64,000 nt of DNA from the NCBI GenBank assembly GCA_026874595.1, contig JAPPUL010000095.1:1979501-2043500 (forward strand), in the 5' to 3' direction. This DNA is from Sipunculus nudus (taxonomy: Eukaryota; Annelida; Sipuncula; Golfingiida; Sipunculidae). The position numbers were made by a program, and so were the translations under genes. Shown in pieces: positions 56,801-64,000 of this stretch (positions within the stretch are counted from its first letter, which is position 1; every line of letters begins with the position of its first letter). The notes under the pieces were generated by a model that was not told the origin of the DNA, searched no databases, and worked only from the letters and a program-made list of their open reading frames with translations.

Positions 56801-57499
56801 ATGTGTGTAGGTATACCGATGCAAGTGGTAGAGGAGGCAGGAGATAGCTATGCGGTTTGTAAGAACTATGTAGGAGATGTTAAAAAGGTAGATATACAAT
56901 TGGTTGGGAAACAGGGGGTTGGGACCTGGCTTAAAGTATTTATAGATAGTGCACGAGAAGTTATGACGGATGAGGAGGCAAAAAAGACATCTAATGCCCT
57001 TAAGGCAGTAGAACTTGCTATATCTGGAGGTGAGATAGAAAAGATAGATAATCTATTTGCAGATTTAGTTAATAGAAAACCGGTTAATCCATTTGAGGAA
57101 AAGATGTTTGAAGAGTTGATACAAAATTTAATTACGCAGAAAGGATATAAGTTAGTTACAGAAGATAACTTAGATGAGTTTTTAAACTCTAATGAGTATA
57201 GTGTATTGTTTTTTGCTAATGATGCTGATTTATATCCAGAGAGTTTAGACGTAGCTGTTGTACTTCCTGAATTATTAAAAGTATTTGATAATTTAGTTGC
57301 AGGAGTAGTAAGCCGTGCTACTGAGAAGAAGCTTCAAAGTAGATATGGATTTAGTGCTTGGCCCTGCTTGGTATTCAATAAGAATGGAGGCTACTTAGGA
57401 GCTATCTCTAAGATTAAAGATTGGGAAGAATATATAAGCGAAATTCAAAACATTCTAAACTCTGAAGTTAAACCACCTCCAACAAGAATACAAGATTAA
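56801..57499 (+). CDS. hupF: Fusion of HypC-like HupF and thioredoxin-like HupG/HyaE
   Basis: 232 aa with two parts. Residues 1-77 start MCVGIPMQVVEEAGDSY and end in AREVMTDEEAKKTSNALKAVE, matching the HypC/HupF chaperone with its metal-binding N-terminal Cys2. Residues about 100-228 (LVTEDNLDEFLNS, YSVLFFANDADLYPES, FSAWPCLVFNKNGGYLGAI, IKDWEEYISEI) match HupG/HyaE, a thioredoxin-like chaperone of the Tat-exported small subunit lacking a CxxC. These are normally two adjacent genes; here one ORF without an internal stop. hupH follows 39 bp later. Confidence 0.85.
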   Translation: MCVGIPMQVVEEAGDSYAVCKNYVGDVKKVDIQLVGKQGVGTWLKVFIDSAREVMTDEEAKKTSNALKAVELAISGGEIEKIDNLFADLVNRKPVNPFEEKMFEELIQNLITQKGYKLVTEDNLDEFLNSNEYSVLFFANDADLYPESLDVAVVLPELLKVFDNLVAGVVSRATEKKLQSRYGFSAWPCLVFNKNGGYLGAISKIKDWEEYISEIQNILNSEVKPPPTRIQD

Positions 57500-57538
57500 A
57501 TTACTTATAATAATATTAGTTAAATAAAGGCGTTGCCT

Positions 57539-58384
57539 ATGATAAATAAAGATATAAACGATTCAAAAGATGATACCCTTGAGTATATAAAGATGCCCAA
57601 TGAGATGTATACTTTTGAATTAAATAGTGAAATATATAATTGGGACAATAAAGACAAGTTAGTTAAATGCAAAGAGCTATTAAGTGCAATTATTAGAGGC
57701 TTAGAAGGATATGCGGTTGGAGAAGATGGTATAAAGATAGGTGTTAATGATTTGGCTGGTGATGATATATTATATTTTAATCAGCTAATGGGAGAAGGAG
57801 AGGTTAGCGCTTTTATAGAGCTTGATAACGGTAAGATTAACATACAAGAAAGTGTATTCACAGGAGTTTGGCGAGTTGTTAGAACAAATGGAGAAGGGCT
57901 TGTAATAAAAGATTATGTTGAAATAGCAGATGTTCCAAAAATTATATTAGAAGAAAACAGCTTACTACCAGGTTTAGAATGGAAAAGTAGCGATATACAA
58001 GGCGAAAATTTAATTAATGCACCAGCGATTCTAACTGAGATTTTTGATAAGAAAAAGAATCTAAAATTAAATAAACCAAATAGTGCATCAGAAACTGCTC
58101 ATACTATTAATTTAACATTGCTTCCGCATACCCCTGAAGACATTGAATATATAGATAAAGTTCTTGGAGAGGGTAAGATAGTAATTTTATCTCGTGGTTA
58201 TGGGAATTGTCGTATAAATTCTACTAATAATTCTTATGTATGGTGGGTAAGATACTTTAATTCTACGGACGTAGAAATCCTAAGTACTATAGAGATAGTG
58301 GATGTACCGATTGTAGCTTGTGCTGCGCAAGAAGATATAAGAGATAGTGCCCTTCGTTTAAAAGAAATACTTTCTGAGTGGTGA
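57539..58384 (+). CDS. hupH: Hydrogenase maturation protein HupH/HyaF
   Basis: Accessory protein for oxygen-protected assembly of the hydrogenase small subunit. 281 aa from ATG 57539 (AAAGG 8 bp upstream; an in-frame TTG at 57533 is less likely). Family landmarks: LLSAIIRGLEGYAVGE, NQLMGEGEVSAFIE, QESVFTGVWRVV, LTLLPHTPEDIEYIDKVLGEGKIVILSRGYGNCRI and VRYFNSTDVEILSTIEIVDVP. Confidence 0.92.
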   Translation: MINKDINDSKDDTLEYIKMPNEMYTFELNSEIYNWDNKDKLVKCKELLSAIIRGLEGYAVGEDGIKIGVNDLAGDDILYFNQLMGEGEVSAFIELDNGKINIQESVFTGVWRVVRTNGEGLVIKDYVEIADVPKIILEENSLLPGLEWKSSDIQGENLINAPAILTEIFDKKKNLKLNKPNSASETAHTINLTLLPHTPEDIEYIDKVLGEGKIVILSRGYGNCRINSTNNSYVWWVRYFNSTDVEILSTIEIVDVPIVACAAQEDIRDSALRLKEILSEW

Positions 58385-58386
58385 TT

Positions 58387-58605
58387 ATGTTTGAAGGTAG
58401 TTTTTTAGGTGATAAAGATAAGATTAAAGATAATGATATGATGGAATGTAAAATCTGTCAATATGTTTATGAGCCTAAAAAAGGAGATGAGTATTGGCAG
58501 ATAGTTGCAAATACCCCTTTTTCCCAGTTACCAGACCATTGGCGTTGTCCAGAATGTGATGGAGATAAGGATCAGTTTATGGTTTTCAATAACAATGACA
58601 GTTGA
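58387..58605 (+). CDS. hupI: Rubredoxin-like hydrogenase accessory protein HupI
   Basis: 72 aa rubredoxin with two CxxC knuckles (MECKICQYVYEPKKGDE and HWRCPECDGDKDQFMVF) that bind one iron. In hup operons it protects small-subunit clusters during assembly in the presence of oxygen. The start chosen is ATG 58387, two bases after the hupH stop; upstream GTGs at 58378 and 58381 are possible. Overlaps hupJ by 11 bp. Confidence 0.92.
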   Translation: MFEGSFLGDKDKIKDNDMMECKICQYVYEPKKGDEYWQIVANTPFSQLPDHWRCPECDGDKDQFMVFNNNDS

Positions 58606-59077
58606 TGATGCAGTAAAATATTTAACAGATTACTTTAATGATGTTCTTGCTACTACTATGGCTTCTATGCCCGTAGTAAATTCAAAACTTATTGTAGAAT
58701 GTGTAGGGTTTAGGCTTTACGAAGACAATAAATATGTTGGAGTTTTAATAACGCCGTGGTTTATGAATCTAATAGTGATACCTGAAGGGGAGTTTAATAA
58801 AGGGGAGTTTAATAAAGGAGGACTTGATATAAAAAGTGTAGGAAAGGAAATTAGCTTAAGTTTCCCAAGCGGTAAGTACAGATTTTTAACACAGGCTTCG
58901 GATAAAATAGGCTCTTATTTAACTTGCTCTTTGTTTTCCCCTATGTTTGGCTTTTCCTCTCACGATGACGCTTTTAAGACAGCACAAGAAATTATGAATC
59001 AGCTTTTTACCAACGAATCAAATACTCGTAAATCCAAAAGCCTATCTAGAAGGGATTTTTTAAGAGGACGTATTTGA
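58595..59077 (+). CDS. hupJ: Hydrogenase assembly chaperone HupJ/HybE family
   Basis: 160 aa from ATG 58595 (MTVDDAVKYLTDYF). Family motifs: MASMPVVNSKLIVECVGFRLYE, VGVLITPWFMNLIVIP, FPSGKYRFLTQASDKIGSYLTCSLFSPMF, and the terminal SRRDFLRG typical of HybE/HupJ. A 15-bp tandem duplication (58787-58816) adds EFNKGEFNKGG in a loop. Overlaps hupI and is coupled to hupK by an ATGA-like junction. Confidence 0.92.
   Translation: MTVDDAVKYLTDYFNDVLATTMASMPVVNSKLIVECVGFRLYEDNKYVGVLITPWFMNLIVIPEGEFNKGEFNKGGLDIKSVGKEISLSFPSGKYRFLTQASDKIGSYLTCSLFSPMFGFSSHDDAFKTAQEIMNQLFTNESNTRKSKSLSRRDFLRGRI
58787..58816. repeat. 15-bp tandem duplication inside hupJ
   Basis: ggggagtttaataaa occurs twice in perfect tandem, in frame, at the loop where the family has a shorter connection. 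Confidence 0.85.
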
Positions 59078-60258
59078 TGTTACTTGACAGGCGTATTAAT
59101 ATCGATCTTAGAATAGCAGATTCTGGGGTGCAGAAGGTAAATATAAATTCTAACTGTTCTTCTGGATTAGACAAGCTTTTAGTTGGGAAATCGATATATG
59201 ATGTTAATTACCTTTTAGGAGTAGTTTATAGTATTTGTAGGACTGCACATCAATTAGCTTTTTTGAGATTATTGCATAATAGCAATGTGATTCAATTAAG
59301 TCCAAACGAGGTGATAGCATACGAATTATTACTTTATTTAGAAAATATAGTAGAACATTGTTTTAGTATTGCTACCAAATGGAAACTAGCAGACGACAAG
59401 ATTGACAAAAGTATAGTAGAGCTAATATCATTACTCAAAGATGTCAAAAAACATGTATTTGTTGATGTTAAATCTCCTTTGGGATTAGAGGATAAAATAA
59501 TTAAGAGCGGGAGTCGCATTAGAGATTTAATCGATGATATAGAGAACAAACTAGTTATTACGTTATTAGGAAAAGATATTAATCCTAGTAAGCTCTTTAG
59601 TAATTTAGATATATTTAACTTGTGGGTTAAGAATAGCAATACTATAGCATCTAAGTTTTTAAACTATATAAGTAAAAAGGACTTAGCAGACATCGGGAAT
59701 ATTTTTACAAATATGCTACCAGATGATATTGAAGATATAAAACGGTTATTAGAAAGAAATGAAGATATAAGAACTTCTATAGATTTAGATTCTAGAAGTG
59801 CAGACAATACTTTCGAGACTACAGCATTTAGTCGGCAAATGCAAAAAGACTTTATTAACTTATTAAGTGAAGCTAAAGGACAAGGGCTTTTTACAAGGGC
59901 GGTTTCACGACTTGTTGAAATATTTGATTTATTAACTTTAGTAAGGAAGCATTGCAATATCTTAAAAGAAGAAAGAGTATGTTATAAACCTTCTTTTCAT
60001 AAAACAAATGCAATAGCTATGGTCGAAGCTAGCAGGGGACTTTTAGTACATAAGGCATCTTTTAATCATGATTTAATAGAAGAGTATAAAATAGTCTCGC
60101 CAACTGATTGGAACTTTAGTAAGAAGAATGGTATTGTAAACCGTATGATTTTTGGTTTACCTTACTCTAGCCCAAAAGATATATCTAATAAAGTTAAACT
60201 ATTAGTTGATACAGTTGACCCATGCATTGATTATGATATAACAGTTAGTTATGCATGA
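59077..60258 (+). CDS. hupK: Hydrogenase maturation scaffold HupK
   Basis: 393 aa from ATG 59077 (AGAGG upstream; overlaps the hupJ stop). HupK resembles the large subunit without its nickel cysteines and is proposed to help build the Fe(CN)2CO group under oxygen. Landmarks: DVNYLLGVVYSICRTAHQLAFLRLL near the N-terminus (where L1 would be), SRLVEIFDLL, and VEASRGLLVHKASFNHDLIEEYKIVSPTDWNFS with VDPCIDYDI replacing L2. It is quite divergent and Lys/Asp-rich. Confidence 0.85.
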   Translation: MLLDRRINIDLRIADSGVQKVNINSNCSSGLDKLLVGKSIYDVNYLLGVVYSICRTAHQLAFLRLLHNSNVIQLSPNEVIAYELLLYLENIVEHCFSIATKWKLADDKIDKSIVELISLLKDVKKHVFVDVKSPLGLEDKIIKSGSRIRDLIDDIENKLVITLLGKDINPSKLFSNLDIFNLWVKNSNTIASKFLNYISKKDLADIGNIFTNMLPDDIEDIKRLLERNEDIRTSIDLDSRSADNTFETTAFSRQMQKDFINLLSEAKGQGLFTRAVSRLVEIFDLLTLVRKHCNILKEERVCYKPSFHKTNAIAMVEASRGLLVHKASFNHDLIEEYKIVSPTDWNFSKKNGIVNRMIFGLPYSSPKDISNKVKLLVDTVDPCIDYDITVSYA

Positions 60259-60595
60259 AATGAGTATTTGTCTAAGCATCTTAGAATCATTGCAGGAGCA
60301 AGCAAGAAATAATTCATATAAAAGGATAAATACACTGTGGTTAGAAGTGGGTCCTTTTTCCGGAGTTGAAATTAAAGCTTTAGAATTTAGTTTTGATGCA
60401 GTTGTTAAGGACACAATTTTATCTGGCTGCCAGTTAATAATAGTTGAGACAGAAGGGCTTGCTTGGTGCTTTACTTGTAATGAACAGGTCATTATTAAAA
60501 ATAGATTTGATAACTGTGTTAAGTGCAAAGGTAGTCAATTGACAGTTATAGGTGGAGAGGAATTAAAAATAAAAAAAATATCAGTGGAGGACTAA
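60251..60595 (+). CDS. hypA: Hydrogenase nickel-insertion protein HypA
   Basis: 114 aa. Nickel-binding N-terminus MHEMSI (His2) and zinc site Cys73, Cys76, Cys89, Cys92 (CFTC, CVKC). Delivers Ni with HypB. Overlaps hupK by 8 bp. Confidence 0.96.
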   Translation: MHEMSICLSILESLQEQARNNSYKRINTLWLEVGPFSGVEIKALEFSFDAVVKDTILSGCQLIIVETEGLAWCFTCNEQVIIKNRFDNCVKCKGSQLTVIGGEELKIKKISVED

Positions 60596-60598
60596 AAA

Positions 60599-61414
60599 AT
60601 GTGTACAGTATGTGGTTGCAGCGGACTTTCTAATACAGAAACTGCTAATAATAAACATAATCATAAACATCACAATAACAAAGTCAACAATGTTCATGAT
60701 TATTCTAAAGGAGAGGCAGGACAACATATATCAGGGGTAAGGCAAGATAAGATTGTAGAGATTGAGCATGATATATTGTCAAAGAATAATATATATGCTA
60801 ATAAAAACCGCAGTTTATTTTTAGAGAGGTCAGTTTTAGCGTTAAATTTGGTTTCAAGTCCGGGTTCTGGCAAGACAAGTATTTTAGAAAAGACACTAAT
60901 TGCTTTAAAGGATAAAATCCCCCTGCAAGTTATAGAAGGCGATCAACAAACGACTCAGGATGCACAAAGGGTTAAGAAGACAGGAGTAGAGGTCATACAG
61001 ATTAACACAGGGAAAGGGTGCCACCTAGATGCGCATATGATTATGCATGCATATAAAGAGCTGGAGCTGGAGTCAAAAAGTATATTGTTTATTGAAAACG
61101 TAGGTAATTTAGTATGTCCTGCAGGCTTTGATCTTGGGGAGTATGCAAAGGTTGCAATTTTATCGGTAACGGAAGGAGAAGATAAGCCGCTAAAGTATCC
61201 GGATATGTTTGCGGCATCTGATTTGATGTTAATAAATAAAATAGATTTACTTCCCTATCTTAAATTTGATGTTGGTGAGTGTGTAGAATACGCCCGTAAA
61301 GTTAATCCTAAGATACAGGTATTGGAGCTTTCAAGTTATACAGGAGAAGGGATGGATAAGTGGTATAGTTGGCTTGAAGCGCAGTTAAAAACGCTAAGTT
61401 TATTAAAAAGATAG
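60599..61414 (+). CDS. hypB: Hydrogenase nickel-insertion GTPase HypB
   Basis: 271 aa. N-terminal high-affinity nickel motif CTVCGC (Cys2, Cys5, Cys7) followed by a His/Asn-rich stretch (about 19-33) that can store nickel. SIMIBI GTPase: P-loop SSPGSGKTS at about 86-94, EGDQQTTQDAQR, IENVGNLVCPA with the metal cysteine, and LINKIDL. GGAGGACT precedes the ATG. Confidence 0.97.
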   Translation: MCTVCGCSGLSNTETANNKHNHKHHNNKVNNVHDYSKGEAGQHISGVRQDKIVEIEHDILSKNNIYANKNRSLFLERSVLALNLVSSPGSGKTSILEKTLIALKDKIPLQVIEGDQQTTQDAQRVKKTGVEVIQINTGKGCHLDAHMIMHAYKELELESKSILFIENVGNLVCPAGFDLGEYAKVAILSVTEGEDKPLKYPDMFAASDLMLINKIDLLPYLKFDVGECVEYARKVNPKIQVLELSSYTGEGMDKWYSWLEAQLKTLSLLKR

Positions 61415-61444
61415 TTTTGTATTATATAATTTTGAGGTAATAAA

Positions 61445-61720
61445 ATGTGCTTAGGAATTCCAGGTAAGATAGTCAAGATAACAGATGAGAGTAAGAATGA
61501 GGCTATGATAGATATTATAGGGGTTAGGCGTAAGGTAGACATATCATGTGTACTTGATGGAGAAAGAAGAATAAAAGATATTATAGATAATTGGGTATTA
61601 GTCCATGTTGGTTTTGCGATAGCTATGGTAGACGAAGATGAGGCAAAGCGAACTTTAGAAGTTTTAGAAGAGTTAGGCGAGCTTGAAGACGAGAAGCAAG
61701 CAATGTCAGGCACAGCCTAA
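61445..61720 (+). CDS. hypC: Hydrogenase chaperone HypC
   Basis: 91 aa. MCLGIPGKIV with Cys2, which carries the Fe(CN)2CO precursor with HypD, then a DIIGVRRKVDISCVLDG core and WVLVHVGFAIAMVDEDEA. Second HypC-family protein in the operon besides the hupF part of the fusion. Confidence 0.96.
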   Translation: MCLGIPGKIVKITDESKNEAMIDIIGVRRKVDISCVLDGERRIKDIIDNWVLVHVGFAIAMVDEDEAKRTLEVLEELGELEDEKQAMSGTA

Positions 61721-61774
61721 AAACCTAAAAAGAAGCGACAACATTTTTCTATATAGCCAATAAAGGGAGAAGGA

Positions 61775-62920
61775 ATGAGTAATTTAAAAACGAGTAATTT
61801 AAATATGATGGAAGAGTTTCGTAATGGAGAGATAGCAAGTAAGTTAGTAAATAAAATAAATACGCTATCAACTAAACTGCCGAGTAAAATAAAAAAGCCT
61901 CTTCAATTCATGGAAGTTTGTGGAGGGCATACCCATGCAATATTCAGGTATGGGATAAAAGACATGCTGCCAGATATTATAGATTTAGTGCATGGTCCTG
62001 GCTGTCCGGTATGCGTTTTACCTATGAGTCAGGTTGATGCGTGCGTTAAAATAGCTGAGTCTCCGAATGTAATTTTCACAACTTTTGGAGATGCAATGCG
62101 AGTGCCAGGCTCAAATAAGAGTTTATTGCAAGCCAAGGCGCAAGGAGCAGATATTAGGATGGTATACTCTCCTTTGGATAGTTTAAAATTGGCTTTTAAA
62201 AATCCTGATAAGGAAGTAGTATTTTTTGGATTAGGTTTTGAAACTACGATGCCAACAACGGCGTTGACACTATTACAAGCGCATAAAGAGTCGTTGACTA
62301 ACTTTAAGTTATTTTGTAATCACATTACGATTATCCCAACAATTAAAGCAATCCTAGATTCCCCAGACCTGCGTCTAGATGGCTTTATAGGCCCCGGACA
62401 CGTTAGCATGGTGATAGGAATAAAGCCATATAAATTCATAGCAAATGAGTATAAAAAACCTCTTGTAATAGCGGGCTTTGAACCTTTAGATGTATTGCAG
62501 TCTTTGTATATGCTACTAAAACAAAAGGTTGAATGCAGGAGTGAAATAGAAAATCAATATAAGCGAGTGGTTTTAGAAGAAGGTAATAAGGTGTCATTAG
62601 ATGCGATTAAGGAAGTTTTTGAAATAAGAGAGTTTTTTGAATGGCGAGGATTGGGATATATAGATTATTCAGGAGTTAGGATAAGGGAAAAATATGCATT
62701 ATACGATGCAGAGAAACACTTTTCAATATCAATGCCTAAAACTACAGATCCGGAGCTTTGTGAATGTGGGGCGGTATTAAAAGGAGTTTTAAAGCCTTGG
62801 GAATGTAAAATATTTGGGAAAGAATGCACCCCTGAGAATCCGCTTGGAGCTTTAATGACGTCCTCAGAAGGGGCCTGTGCAGCGTACTATAATTTTGGAA
62901 GAATGAGAAAAGATGCCTAA
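61775..62920 (+). CDS. hypD: Hydrogenase Fe-cyanide/CO assembly protein HypD
   Basis: 381 aa 4Fe-4S protein that, with HypC, assembles Fe(CN)2CO. Seen: MEVCGGHTHAIFRYG (Cys49), HGPGCPVCVLPMSQVD (Cys77, Cys80), FFGLGFETTMPTTAL, GFIGPGHVSMVIG, and C-terminal cluster cysteines (CECGAVLKG, CKIFGKEC). GGGAGAAGG precedes the ATG. Confidence 0.97.
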   Translation: MSNLKTSNLNMMEEFRNGEIASKLVNKINTLSTKLPSKIKKPLQFMEVCGGHTHAIFRYGIKDMLPDIIDLVHGPGCPVCVLPMSQVDACVKIAESPNVIFTTFGDAMRVPGSNKSLLQAKAQGADIRMVYSPLDSLKLAFKNPDKEVVFFGLGFETTMPTTALTLLQAHKESLTNFKLFCNHITIIPTIKAILDSPDLRLDGFIGPGHVSMVIGIKPYKFIANEYKKPLVIAGFEPLDVLQSLYMLLKQKVECRSEIENQYKRVVLEEGNKVSLDAIKEVFEIREFFEWRGLGYIDYSGVRIREKYALYDAEKHFSISMPKTTDPELCECGAVLKGVLKPWECKIFGKECTPENPLGALMTSSEGACAAYYNFGRMRKDA

Positions 62921-63947
62921 CAAAACGATAACGTTAGCACATGGTAGTGGCGGTAGTACAATGTCTAATTTGATTAAAGATAGTATACTAAAGTATTTTG
63001 TAGGTGTTGGGAGTAAGGATTTTTTATCATTAGAAGACCAAGCCAGACTAGATTTGTCTATAAATCAAATGGAAAAAGGAGATAGGCTAGCCTTTACAAC
63101 AGATTCTTATGTAATAACTCCGATTAAATTTCCTGGAGGAGATATAGGAAAGTTAGCAGTTAATGGGACAGTAAATGATTTATCTGTAGGAGGGGCAAGA
63201 CCCTTATATTTAAGTTGTGCTCTTATAATAGAAGAGGGACTTGAAATATCGGAACTAGAAGATATAATGAATTCTATGAGTGAAGCAGCTAAGGAAGCTG
63301 GCGTACAAATAGTAACAGGAGATACAAAAGTAGTTCCTTCAGGAGCGGCAGATAAGCTATTTATTAACACAGCAGGGATTGGAATAATTCCTAAGCAATT
63401 TAATCTTAGTGTATCGAATGCAAAAGTTGGAGATAAAATAATCATAAATAATTCTGTAGGTCGGCACGGAGCAGTTATAGCTGACATACGAGGAGATATG
63501 GGCTTGATACAAGAATTGACAAGTGATACCTGCTCATTAAACGAGGTAACAAAGTGCATATTGGAAAAAGCACGAGATTGTCGAGCTATGCGAGATGCAA
63601 CTCGGGGCGGGCTTGTTAGTGTCTTAAACGAGATATCGGAGGCGAGTAATGTTGGTTTACATATTGATGAGAACTTAATTCCAATTGAACCTCAGGTTTT
63701 AGGAGTATGCGAGATACTTGGTTTAGATCCTTTATATCTAGCAAATGAAGGGTTATTAGTAGCTATAGTCCCGGAAGAAAGAGCAGCTGAAACGGTAAAA
63801 GCAATACACAAATTAAAACATGGAAAGCAGGCTTGTATTATAGGAGATGTAGTTGACAAACATAAGCAAGTTGTAATGCAAAGTAGCTTTGGCGGCAATA
63901 GAATTTTAAATACCTTAAGTAGCGAACCTCTACCACGTATATGTTAA
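62913..63947 (+). CDS. hypE: Hydrogenase cyanide-ligand protein HypE
   Basis: 344 aa. Dehydrates carbamoyl on its C-terminal cysteine to make cyanide. Seen: LAHGSGGSTMSNLI, TTDSYVITPIKFPGGDIGKLAVNGTVNDL, TRGGLVSVLNEIS, and the conserved end PRIC with the acceptor Cys344. Overlaps hypD by 8 bp. HypF, which supplies the carbamoyl group, is not in the window and may lie just beyond. Confidence 0.97.
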   Translation: MPNKTITLAHGSGGSTMSNLIKDSILKYFVGVGSKDFLSLEDQARLDLSINQMEKGDRLAFTTDSYVITPIKFPGGDIGKLAVNGTVNDLSVGGARPLYLSCALIIEEGLEISELEDIMNSMSEAAKEAGVQIVTGDTKVVPSGAADKLFINTAGIGIIPKQFNLSVSNAKVGDKIIINNSVGRHGAVIADIRGDMGLIQELTSDTCSLNEVTKCILEKARDCRAMRDATRGGLVSVLNEISEASNVGLHIDENLIPIEPQVLGVCEILGLDPLYLANEGLLVAIVPEERAAETVKAIHKLKHGKQACIIGDVVDKHKQVVMQSSFGGNRILNTLSSEPLPRIC

Positions 63948-64000
63948 GCTAGAAGACCAATCATGAGAACTAATATAAATTTATTAAATTTTATTAAGAT

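Noticed and set aside
63107-63559. 150-codon minus-strand ORF inside hypE
   Set aside because: Antisense shadow of a well-conserved gene.

Overview
This window comes from a very AT-rich Gram-negative bacterium. Genes are densely packed on both strands. There is one tRNA gene, and I see no insertion sequences, prophage or CRISPR. The core genes (rpoN-hpf-ptsN, mutS, ilvC, purB, nadA, leuCD, rlmB, rsmE) are chromosomal. Several proteins of unknown function (10105-11103, 34301-34624, 35253-36803) have sequence patterns that I associate from memory with Spirochaetota. The eukaryote-like adenylosuccinate lyase and the free-standing AICAR transformylase do not contradict that. I treat a spirochaete assignment as a reasoned guess to be tested by protein searches, not as established.

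Layout. 1-2.8 kb: rpoN, hpf and ptsN on the plus strand. 2.8-9.8 kb (minus): futalosine-route menaquinone genes mqnE-mqnA-mqnC with panC and apt, a LysM/degenerate-M23 envelope protein and rlmB. 10-13.2 kb (plus): a secreted unknown, a probable gene remnant, a ComF-type protein and rsmE. 13.5-20.1 kb (plus): a TRAP transporter followed by HisD-like, SDR and zinc alcohol dehydrogenases. This matches the hpsKLM-hpsNOP arrangement for 2,3-dihydroxypropane-1-sulfonate (DHPS) uptake and oxidation. 20.2-27 kb (minus): an HD-GYP protein, then a Sox thiosulfate-oxidation cluster (soxX-soxY-soxZ-soxA-soxB-DUF302-tlpA/soxW-like) with no soxCD. 27-38.2 kb: housekeeping genes, tRNA-Ala(GGC) and envelope proteins. 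38.2-46 kb (minus): three related small beta-barrel proteins flanking a tripartite tricarboxylate transporter cluster (tctC, a tctA-tctB fusion, prpF-like, abrB-like). 46-52 kb: nadA, an MBL hydrolase, an AICAR transformylase and leuDC. 52.5-63.9 kb (plus): an uninterrupted NiFe uptake-hydrogenase operon (hupS-L-C-D, a hupF-hupG fusion, hupH-I-J-K, hypABCDE).

How it fits together. The small hydrogenase subunit has the two extra cysteines that define oxygen-tolerant group 1d enzymes. Electrons from H2 would pass through the b-type cytochrome into menaquinone, for which three biosynthesis genes lie in the same window. Thiosulfate oxidation by Sox is a second lithotrophic electron source. The DHPS module would supply organosulfonate carbon and, through sulfolactate, sulfite. 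Together this describes a mixotrophic sulfur- and hydrogen-oxidiser, which would be surprising in a spirochaete.

Two themes recur. First, exported proteins that are normally soluble carry lipoprotein signals followed by charged Lys/Glu-rich linkers (SoxX, SoxZ, possibly the TRAP binding protein), and SoxB has a Tat signal with a lipobox, so the Sox system looks membrane-tethered. Second, short near-perfect tandem repeats (11-18 bp) occur throughout, both inside genes and directly in front of start codons.
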